Under the pieces are notes generated by a model that had not been told where the DNA came from, searched no databases, and saw only the letters and a list, made by a program, of their open reading frames with translations. From Bacteroidetes bacterium QH_1_64_81 (GTDB lineage: Bacteria; Bacteroidota; Rhodothermia; Rhodothermales; Salinibacteraceae): DNA of 6,711 nt. The stretch spans positions 1 to 6,711 of the forward strand of contig PXSX01000112.1 of assembly GCA_003022655.1 (NCBI GenBank). Direction: 5' to 3'. Below are positions 1 through 5,542 of this stretch, in pieces. Within the stretch, counting starts at the first letter, position 1, and each line of letters opens with the position of its first letter. Made by a program: the position numbers and the translations under genes.

Positions 1-3
1 GTG

Positions 4-78
4 CGGGCCCGGGAGGATTCGAACCCCCGACACTCGGCTCCGAAGGCCGATGCTCTATCCAGGCTGAGCTACAGGCCC
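4..78 (-). tRNA. tRNA-Arg, anticodon UCG
   Basis: A complete 75-nt cloverleaf can be folded on the minus strand. The acceptor stem pairs GGGCCTG with CGGGCCC (one G-U pair). The D arm is GCTC/GAGC with a 10-nt loop, the anticodon arm is TCGGC-CTTCGGA-GCCGA, the variable loop is GTGTC, and the T arm is GGGGG-TTCGAAT-CCTCC. Loop positions 34-36 read TCG, which decodes arginine CGA and, by wobble, CGG. The discriminator is G73 at position 4. The next bases are CAC, so the 3' CCA is not encoded and must be added by tRNA nucleotidyltransferase. No clear promoter was found upstream; the nearest protein gene, the broken methyltransferase, ends 351 bp upstream in the same direction. Confidence 0.97.
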
Positions 79-429
79 GTTTTGAGCTCGTCGTCCATAC
101 ACGCGTTCATCGCCTTGGATCCGCGAATTTTCGCGGTACGCCCGCCGCGAAGGACGGAAACGCGTGAACACGACGCGCTGGGTGGACCCCGGAACGTCCC
201 GACTCCTTCCCACCGTGCCGGAGGAAACTTGCGAATGCGACGAGCACGTGATTGGCGTCGCGAACGACGGCCCGAGCGAGGAGAGCGGCATTGGCGGCGG
301 ACAAGGGTCTGTGATGAATCGGCATGACAGCGCAACGATCCCTGTACCACCACGCGACCTGGTCTCGTTCCGCGCCTCGCCTCACGTACTCCGACCTTCA
401 CGCCATCTAGCAACACGGGCGCGCGGCCC
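79..429. other. Gene-free stretch between tRNA-Arg and the methyltransferase
   Basis: I find no convincing gene in these 351 bases. Open frames crossing it on either strand have arginine/proline-rich, low-complexity translations and no recognisable motif. Features seen are a perfect 7-bp inverted repeat at 121-136, a small CGTCG-CGAA-CGACG hairpin at 256-269, and a GC-rich GGGC/GCCC stem at 417-429 directly after the methyltransferase stop. The last has no T-run behind it, so it is at best a weak terminator. The tRNA promoter should lie within about 100 bases of its 5' end at 78, but I cannot place confident -35 and -10 boxes. Confidence 0.6.
121..136. repeat. Perfect 7-bp inverted repeat upstream of tRNA-Arg
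   Basis: The sequence is CCGCGAA, a TT spacer, then TTCGCGG. It lies 43-58 bases upstream of the mature 5' end of the tRNA. As RNA it would form a short 6-bp stem with a 4-nt loop and no U-tract, so it is not a canonical terminator. A dimeric regulator site is possible, but the symmetry may be chance in GC-rich DNA. Confidence 0.4.
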
Positions 430-962
430 TCACTTCGTCGCCGTGCCCATGATGTGCGGCGACACCGGCGGCACCCCGATGCTGAAGCGGTCGATTGTGA
501 TCGAGGAGAAGCCGGCCTGCTGCAGGTGCGCGCCCGTGCGGCGGTCGGGGCGGCAGCCGTCGGCCACGGCCTTCCAGAACCGGGCCGCAGGATGCGGCGC
601 AGTTCAGTCAGGGTGGCCGCCACATCGGGCACGGAGCAGAGCACGAGTGTGCTGATGACGGTGTCGACGCTGTCGTCCGGCAGGCCGGTGTCCTGGGCGG
701 GATCGGTGCGGAGGGTGGCGTCGAGGTCGCGGTTCTCTAGTCGTTCCTGAATATAGCCGTGCATGTGGGGGTTCGGCTCTAGGCCGATCCAGCGGAGGCC
801 GCCGGGCAGGTACGGTAGGTTGACGCCTGTCCCCGGCCCAATTTCGACGACCGTGCCCTTCAGGTCTGCAAAGAGCTGCCGCTTGCGGTCGCCGTAGAGG
901 CGGTGCTGGGCGTCGTCGCCCCAGGCGAGGGTGTGGGCGAAAAAGCGCTGGGAGAGGGACAT
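430..962 (-). pseudogene. METTL7/UbiE-like class I SAM methyltransferase, internal deletion and frameshift
   Basis: The reading frame starts at ATG 962 and encodes a class I SAM-dependent methyltransferase. Motif I (VVEIGPGTGVNLPYLP) is at residues 38-53, followed by LEPNPHM at 61-67, the GLPDDSVD segment at 93-100, and TLVLCSVPD then LRRILRPG at 105-128. The arrangement and wording are close to the METTL7 (TMT1) branch of the UbiE-like superfamily. After LRPG the frame fails near 577-582. The next frame resumes with FWKAVADGC and ends with SPHIMGTATK at a TGA (432-430), matching the C-terminus of the same family. Compared with METTL7 proteins about 26 residues are missing, including the strand and EH motif after LRPGG. 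Only about 175 codons remain where about 200 are expected. No strong ribosome binding site precedes the ATG. It lies 113 bp downstream of the permease in the same direction. The substrate cannot be predicted. Product activity is unlikely because a core piece of the Rossmann fold is absent. Confidence 0.88.
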
Positions 963-1075
963 GTTGGCGTGTGGGTGTGCGGGCGTGGGGGGTGTGGCGA
1001 CCGGCGAGTCCTGGTTCACATGGAGTTCCAGGTTCTCAAACTTCCTCTCTCCCACTCCCAAACGCCCACGCGCCC

Positions 1076-1906
1076 TTACCCTCCGACCGCTCCCCACACC
1101 AGTCGTCCGGCCACCACGACAGCCAGCAGTGCGAAGCTCCACCGCAGCGCGGTCGTCTCGACCCGGTGTGCCAGCGCGGCGCCCCCCTGCGCCCCCAGCA
1201 CGGCGGGCCCGGCCAGGAGCAGGCCCGTTCCCACGTCCACGTAGCCGAGGGCAAGGCCGGGGCGTCCGGCGACCCCGGTGCCGAGCAGGACGTACGCGAT
1301 GGTGCTGAGGGCCGAGATGAGGACGATGGTGGCGCTGGAGGTTCCCACCGCGCGGTGCATGGGGAGACGCATCCAGCGGTGATAGGCCGGCACGAGCACC
1401 ACCCCGCCCCCGACGCCTACGGCGGCCGCCACCGTGCCCGCCGCCGAGCCGGTGCCCAGCCACGCGCCCCGTTGAGCGGACACGTTTTCAACAGATGGGG
1501 CAGAGGCGTCGGGATCGTTCCGGACCATGCGGGCCACCACGACGAGCAGCACCGCCGCGAAGAGCAGCTGGAAGAGGGCCGCGTCGTACCACGGCTGCGT
1601 CACCATGTACCGTGACACGAGCCCCACCGCGACCGCACTCGCCAGCCCGACGCCGAGCGCCATGCGTCCCGCCACGGCCCCGCGCCAGGCGTGATGGAAC
1701 GCGCTCGTGCCCGCCGCCAGGCCCGTGCAAAAGAGCCCGGTCCCCACCGTCAGCGGGGTGCGCACGCCGGGCGGCACGTCCAGCACGCCGTACGCGGCGA
1801 ACAGGGTCGGCGTGAACACGACGCCTCCGCCGACCCCCACGAGTCCGGCGATCACCCCGGCCCCAAGCCCCGCCACGCCCAACAAAATGGCCTGAAGTAT
1901 CGTCAT
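1076..1906 (-). CDS. TSUP (TauE/SafE) family membrane permease
   Basis: This 276-residue, strongly hydrophobic protein belongs to the TSUP family (TauE/SafE, formerly DUF81). Characterised members move sulfur-containing anions or organosulfur compounds such as sulfite, sulfoacetate or thiosulfate across the cytoplasmic membrane. The family's two-fold internal repeat is clear: GLVGVGGGVVFTPTL at residues 21-35 is echoed by AAVGVGGGVVLVPAY at 161-175. Hydrophobic stretches suggest about eight membrane segments, around 6-28, 31-45, 52-70, 77-98, 108-126, 150-172, 188-212 and 220-275 (the last probably two). A polar linker at 128-147 joins the halves. Length is usual for the family. The start at ATG 1906 is chosen because GGGAGG sits just upstream; an in-frame GTG at 1918 would put this site inside the gene. 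The substrate is not determined by sequence, and no sulfur gene lies nearby. The gene looks intact. Confidence 0.93.
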   Translation of the reverse strand: MTILQAILLGVAGLGAGVIAGLVGVGGGVVFTPTLFAAYGVLDVPPGVRTPLTVGTGLFCTGLAAGTSAFHHAWRGAVAGRMALGVGLASAVAVGLVSRYMVTQPWYDAALFQLLFAAVLLVVVARMVRNDPDASAPSVENVSAQRGAWLGTGSAAGTVAAAVGVGGGVVLVPAYHRWMRLPMHRAVGTSSATIVLISALSTIAYVLLGTGVAGRPGLALGYVDVGTGLLLAGPAVLGAQGGAALAHRVETTALRWSFALLAVVVAGRLVWGAVGG

Positions 1907-1910
1907 CGAT

Positions 1911-1916
1911 CCTCCC
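1911..1916 (-). promoter_or_regulatory. Shine-Dalgarno site of the TSUP permease
   Basis: GGGAGG on the minus strand is followed by four bases (ATCG) and the ATG at 1906. It decides the start in favour of that ATG over the in-frame GTG at 1918. It is one of only two good Shine-Dalgarno sequences in the window; the other is GGAG at 3803-3800 before ctpA. Confidence 0.7.
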
Positions 1917-2132
1917 ACTTCCTGCGCTGCCAGGGCTCAACGTGCGCTCTCTTCCGCATCTGCTGCCGGGGCGAGAGGTCCTCCGATGCGTAATCCATGA
2001 CGCGTGGCTACGTGGTCCGCAGTGCGTGACGGGACTTCACGGTTCACACCTCACGTTCTTTCCGTCTACGAAGCAACACCGCACTCCTTGCTCGATGAGG
2101 TCCGTCATGGCAGCCCCCTTCGCCTCCCCACT

Positions 2133-3794
2133 TCAGCGCCCGTCCGTCGGCGTTAGGAGCTGTGCGTACCGGTCGGAGTCCCGGAGCAGACTCATCGCCG
2201 CCGTCACTTGCTCGTCGCCAGGCAGCAGGGCGGCCACCTGGCGGTCGGCCCGGACGTAGCGGGCCAGAATCTCGCGCTTCAGGTGCCGCTGGAGGTCCGA
2301 GGCATGACGGGGAAAGGCCCCCGTCTTCGTCTCCTGCAGGGCCTCGTCGAGCGCCGCCGCCTCGTCCGTCACGTCTTCGTAGCCGTGGGTTTCGATCTGC
2401 GCCCGGAGCGAGTCGAGCGACCGCTCGGCCTGGATGGGGTACCGGAGGTCCTCGCGGTCGAGCCAGTCCCGGAACGCCGTCAGCGCCGCGTCGTCGACTG
2501 AAAAGTCGGCGGCGAGCGTGTCGTGGGTGGCGGCGTAGTGATTGGCGTAGCGGAAGAACGCGGCGCGTCGGGTCAGCGCCTGCTCCAGGGGGCTCGGCGA
2601 GGGCGTGGGAGCCCGCACGTCGGGGTGAATGCCGTCGCCGTCGCGCACCGTACGTTCCCGGTCGGTTTCGTGGGTCCGGTTCGCCGGCGCGGACGTACTG
2701 GTGTCCCGGGCCGCCGACCCCAAGGCCTGAATGGTGCGGCCGCTCGGCGTGTAGTACTGGGCCGTCGTCAGCTTGAGCGCCGTGTTGTGGGGCAGCGATC
2801 GAACGTTTTGCACGAGGCCCTTCCCGTAGGTCGTCGTCCCCATGACCACGCCCCGGTCGTGGTCCTGAATTGCCCCCGCCACAATTTCGCTCGCCGAAGC
2901 GCTCTGGCCGTTCACGAGCACGACGACTGGGACGTCGGGCAGGAGGGGGGCACGGCTGCTCGTGTAGGTATTGCCGACACTATCCTTCCGCCCCCGGGTC
3001 GAGACGACGACCGAGCCCTGAGACACGAACAGCTCCGTGATGCCCACGGCCGCACGGAGCAGTCCGCCGGGATTGTCGCGCAGGTCGAGCACGACGCCCT
3101 GGAGCGGCCCCGTCCTCTGGAGGTCCGTCAGTGCCGACTCGACGGCGCCGGGCGCGTCGCGGGTAAAGCGTTCCAGCTTGACGTACCCGAAGGCATCGTC
3201 GGCACCAATCCGCCCCGAGTACGTGACGTCCGGCACCTCCACCTGCTCGCGGGTGAGGGTCAACGTACGGGGCGCTGGAGCGCCTTTCCGCTCCACGGTG
3301 ATGCGGACGGTGGTGCCGGGCTCCCCGCGAAGCAGCGTCTCGACGTCCTCGATCGACAGCGGGGCCGTCGGTTGTCCGGCGACCTCGGTAATGACGTCGC
3401 CGGTCCGCACGCCCTGCTCGTACCCGTTGGCCCCGGCCACGGGCGAGATGACCGTGACCTCGCCGTTCCGGCGGCCCACCTCAAGTCCCACGCCTCCGTA
3501 TTGCCCCTGGGTAATGATGTCGAGACGATCACTGTCCGATTGGTCGATGAACGAGGTGTAGGGATCAAGATCCTCCAGCATGGCATCCACGCCCACCTGC
3601 ATGAGATGGCTCGGATCCACTGGCTCAACGTATCCAGTCACGACCTCTTCGTACACCGCCCCAAAAATGCGAAGGCTTTTCCGGAGCTCGAACAGGTCGT
3701 CGTCGGACGCGGAGAATCCGACGATTACGCCGAGTCCCATCGACGCCGTGAGCGCGAGTCCTAGGAGCGACGTTCTCACGCGTGTGCTGTTCAT
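2133..3794 (-). CDS. ctpA: S41 family C-terminal processing peptidase (CtpA/Prc-like)
   Basis: This 553-residue protein is a carboxyl-terminal processing serine protease of MEROPS family S41, which trims or degrades extracytoplasmic proteins. A signal-anchor (about residues 8-29, no twin arginine) is followed by an N-terminal helical region with the LEDLDPYTSFID motif at 73-84. A PDZ domain follows at about 95-182 (YGGVGLEV, GYEQGVRTGDVI), then the S41 core. VLDLRDNPGG is at 235-244 and the active-site segment NGQSASASEIVAGAIQDHDRG at 295-315. Alignment of the spacing to Prc/CtpB gives nucleophile Ser300, Lys325 in YGKG and Gln329, so the catalytic set is complete. YYTPSGRTIQ and DGDGIHPDV follow. 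Residues about 400-553 form a long charged C-terminal domain of the kind seen in Bacteroidota CTPs. GGAG at 3803-3800 lies five bases before the ATG, supporting this start rather than an extension into the 85-bp spacer after tatC. The gene appears intact. The protein substrate is unknown. Confidence 0.96.
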   Translation of the reverse strand: MNSTRVRTSLLGLALTASMGLGVIVGFSASDDDLFELRKSLRIFGAVYEEVVTGYVEPVDPSHLMQVGVDAMLEDLDPYTSFIDQSDSDRLDIITQGQYGGVGLEVGRRNGEVTVISPVAGANGYEQGVRTGDVITEVAGQPTAPLSIEDVETLLRGEPGTTVRITVERKGAPAPRTLTLTREQVEVPDVTYSGRIGADDAFGYVKLERFTRDAPGAVESALTDLQRTGPLQGVVLDLRDNPGGLLRAAVGITELFVSQGSVVVSTRGRKDSVGNTYTSSRAPLLPDVPVVVLVNGQSASASEIVAGAIQDHDRGVVMGTTTYGKGLVQNVRSLPHNTALKLTTAQYYTPSGRTIQALGSAARDTSTSAPANRTHETDRERTVRDGDGIHPDVRAPTPSPSPLEQALTRRAAFFRYANHYAATHDTLAADFSVDDAALTAFRDWLDREDLRYPIQAERSLDSLRAQIETHGYEDVTDEAAALDEALQETKTGAFPRHASDLQRHLKREILARYVRADRQVAALLPGDEQVTAAMSLLRDSDRYAQLLTPTDGR

Positions 3795-3879
3795 GATCGC
3801 TCCACTCAATACTGATGCGACATGAAGAACGTAAGGAGAGGGCCGTGGTGGGCGCGTCTGGGGGCCGCGCTTCGACGGG

Positions 3880-4734
3880 CTACTCGTCCGCCATCCCGAG
3901 CTTCTGGGCCCGGCGCCGCGCCACCCACTTGGCCACGTAGATCGAGAGCTCATACAGGCCCAAAAGCGGCACGGCCACGATAATTTGCGAGATGGGATCC
4001 GGCGGGGTGAGAAACGCCGCCACACCGAGCACCACGAGGAGCGCGTACTTGCGGTAGGTCCGCATCGCCTCGGGCGTCAGGATCCCCACCTTGGCCAGGA
4101 AGTAGACCGCCACCGGTAGCTCGAAGAGTAGGCCCGTGCCCAGCGTCCAAAACGTCACCATGCTGAAGTAGGTCATGATGTCGAACTGGTTGATGATTTG
4201 CTCCGAAAGGGTATACTGGGCAAAGAATTGAAGGGCCAGCGGAGTGAGGATGAGGTACCCAAACGCTGCGCCGAGCAGAAAGAAGAACGTGGCAAACACC
4301 GCCGAGAAGCGCATCCCCTTTTTTTCGCTAGGGTAGAGGGCCGGCTCGATAAAGCGCCAAAAGTAAAAGACGACGACCGGTGAGCCGGCGATGAGGCCCA
4401 CGACGACGATGGTGCCAATGTCCGCAAAGAACTGGCCGGTAATCGTCCGATTGAGCAGCTCCAGGCTTTCGGGCTGTAGGGCCAGCACGTCGTACATGAA
4501 AAAGCTCGACCGCGTGGGCCCGATGAGGACGCGGTCCACGATCCATCTGCTGAAGAGCGCACACCCGGCGATGGCGATGAGGACCCCGATGCCACTCTTG
4601 ATTAGGGTCCACCGGAGCTCCTCGAGATGGGCGAGGAAGGGCATGACGCCCTCCTCATCAGGGGGGTCGCTCGGCGCCCCGTCGCCCTGCACCCCGGCAG
4701 GGGTCTCTGTCTGTGACGAAGGGACCTCCGGCAT
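3880..4734 (-). CDS. tatC: Sec-independent protein translocase TatC
   Basis: TatC is the six-helix core of the twin-arginine translocase; it recognises RR signal peptides and, with TatA/TatB-type subunits, exports folded proteins. The 284-residue product carries HLEELRW at residues 36-42, whose Glu39 corresponds to the signal-peptide-binding Glu15 of E. coli TatC. ALYPSEKK at 132-139 has Glu137 at the position of E. coli Glu103, and FFLLGAAFGY is at 151-160. GLLFELPVAVYFL (201-213) and FLTPPDPISQ (241-250) are family hallmarks. Membrane segments fall near 44-62, 104-126, 144-166, 190-214, 229-243 and 247-268. Residues 1-30 are a polar, Pro/Glu-rich extension, so translation could instead begin at the ATG at 4644, just before PFLAHLEEL. 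A longer reading from TTG 4824 would translate tandem repeats and is rejected. No tatA or tatB is in the window. ctpA follows after 85 bp in the same direction. Confidence 0.97.
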   Translation of the reverse strand: MPEVPSSQTETPAGVQGDGAPSDPPDEEGVMPFLAHLEELRWTLIKSGIGVLIAIAGCALFSRWIVDRVLIGPTRSSFFMYDVLALQPESLELLNRTITGQFFADIGTIVVVGLIAGSPVVVFYFWRFIEPALYPSEKKGMRFSAVFATFFFLLGAAFGYLILTPLALQFFAQYTLSEQIINQFDIMTYFSMVTFWTLGTGLLFELPVAVYFLAKVGILTPEAMRTYRKYALLVVLGVAAFLTPPDPISQIIVAVPLLGLYELSIYVAKWVARRRAQKLGMADE

Positions 4735-4741
4735 ACGACTA

Positions 4742-4769
4742 CGACTGTGATCTAGCGACTGTGATCTAG
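4742..4769. repeat. Perfect 14-bp tandem duplication just upstream of tatC
   Basis: The 14-mer CGACTGTGATCTAG occurs twice in direct contact (4742-4755 and 4756-4769), ending 7 bases from the tatC ATG at 4734. A partial third unit, CGACTA, occupies 4736-4741. Each full copy contains the rare tetramer CTAG. The array lies where the tatC leader and ribosome binding region would be. It is most simply a slippage or recombination duplication; a regulatory role is speculative. Confidence 0.85.
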
Positions 4770-4800
4770 TGGGACTCAACAATCTACCGCCACGCTTTCC

Positions 4801-4835
4801 CAACCCCCAACGCACAACCCCCAACGCCTAACGCA
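4801..4835. repeat. Imperfect 14-bp tandem repeat, G-rich on the minus strand
   Basis: CAACCCCCAACGCA (4801-4814) is followed by CAACCCCCAACGCC (4815-4828) and a truncated TAACGCA (4829-4835). On the coding (minus) strand this reads as spaced runs of three to five G separated by TT-rich pieces. It begins 4 bases after the stop of the phosphoribosyltransferase gene. G-quadruplex potential exists but is not established. Confidence 0.75.
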
Positions 4836-4838
4836 AAC

Positions 4839-5447
4839 CTACACGCTGTCCGAGCTACTGCTCGTTCCCTCCTGCAGATTGAGGTCGAGCAACGAGTCGA
4901 CCCAGAGCCCCTCGGCCTCGACTCGGGACTGGCCGCTGCTCCAGGTAAAGTTGAACAGCGTCAGGAGCCCCTCGACCGTGAAGCCGGCCCCGCGCAGGAG
5001 GGTGAGGGCATCGGAGGCGCTGCGACCACTGTTGATAATGTCGTCAACCATCACGACCGGTTCGTCGGCGTCAATGGGGCCTTCCACGAGTCGCCGGCGC
5101 CCGTGCTCCTTCCGCTCCTCCCGGACGAGCCCCCCCTTGAATCCGTCCCCGTCGTCCACGGACAATACACTACACACGAGAGGATGCGCGCCAAACCCGT
5201 ATCCCACAATCTGGTGCGCGTTGCGCTCCCGCAGGCGGTCGGCGAGCACGGTTCCCACCTCCGTGAACAGCTCTCCGTCCAGCGTGGGCATCCGCGTGTC
5301 CAAGAGCCACCCGATCGGCTGTCCGCGCGGGTCGGTGATGAGTTCATCCTCGCGGCGCACGAGGGCCCGCTCGTAAAGGCGGCGACCGATCTCGATGAGC
5401 TCGGCCCGGGACGAGGAGCTAAATGTACCGCGGTCCATCGACGGCAT
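4839..5447 (-). CDS. Orotate phosphoribosyltransferase-like protein, divergent
   Basis: This 202-residue protein belongs to the type I phosphoribosyltransferases and is most like orotate phosphoribosyltransferase (PyrE), which joins orotate to PRPP to make OMP. The PRPP-binding loop VVMVDDIINSGRS is at residues 131-143, with the two acidic residues Asp135 and Asp136. Before it, VREERKEHG at 108-116 corresponds to the catalytic loop of OPRT (VRKEAKDHG in enterobacterial enzymes). Arg109, Lys113 and His115 are kept, but the Lys after the Arg is Glu110. The usual Thr-Thr/Thr-Ala before the PRPP-loop Gly is Asn139-Ser140. The N-terminal SGR-type orotate/PRPP motif reads GQPIGWLLDTR (42-52), retaining only its end. 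Length is near that of PyrE (about 200-215). The start at ATG 5447 has no clear Shine-Dalgarno site, and ATG 5438 is an alternative. It may be a genuine OPRT or a paralogue with another base as substrate, so I give no gene symbol. Confidence 0.82.
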   Translation of the reverse strand: MPSMDRGTFSSSSRAELIEIGRRLYERALVRREDELITDPRGQPIGWLLDTRMPTLDGELFTEVGTVLADRLRERNAHQIVGYGFGAHPLVCSVLSVDDGDGFKGGLVREERKEHGRRRLVEGPIDADEPVVMVDDIINSGRSASDALTLLRGAGFTVEGLLTLFNFTWSSGQSRVEAEGLWVDSLLDLNLQEGTSSSSDSV

Positions 5448-5512
5448 GGGAGCGCACGAGAATCAAGGGTGAATAGGACAGGGCGAGGGCCGAAGAGCAA
5501 AACACGAAGCAT

Positions 5513-5538
5513 GAACCGCCCGACGCGGGGGGGCGTTC
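5513..5538 (-). terminator. Possible hairpin after glyA
   Basis: Five bases downstream of the glyA stop, the minus strand reads GAACGCCC, a C/G-rich loop, then GGGCGGTTC. This pairs as an 8-bp stem with one bulged G. It is followed by a moderately T-rich stretch (ATGCTTCGTGTTTTGCTCTT) rather than a clean T-run. It could attenuate transcription between glyA and the phosphoribosyltransferase gene 95 bp away, but the evidence is weak. Confidence 0.3.
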
Positions 5539-5542
5539 CCTT

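Noticed and set aside
417..429. GGGC/GCCC hairpin directly after the methyltransferase stop as a terminator
   Set aside because: The stem is only 4 bp and no T-run follows it on the minus strand.
69..1463. 464-codon minus-strand frame reading across the permease C-terminus, methyltransferase and tRNA leader
   Set aside because: Only residues from the ATG at 962 to about position 579 look like protein. The rest is Arg/Gly-rich shadow, including out-of-frame reading of the permease and of the methyltransferase after its frameshift.
2037..2108. Short minus-strand ORF encoding a 23-residue Cys-containing peptide downstream of ctpA
   Set aside because: It starts with ATG and contains two cysteines at CC and one at RCEP, but it has no clear ribosome binding site, no recognised family and a length easily open by chance.
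2523..3764. Long open frame (413 codons) on the plus strand opposite ctpA
   Set aside because: The translation is rich in Arg, Gly, His and Val with no motif. Long antisense frames are expected opposite a GC-rich gene with G/C third positions, and ctpA on the other strand has full catalytic motifs.
3795..3879. Promoter for ctpA in the tatC-ctpA spacer
   Set aside because: A TATTGA-like box with a 17-bp spacing to TTACGT can be drawn, but the upstream box matches consensus poorly and no Bacteroidota-type TAnnTTTG box is present.
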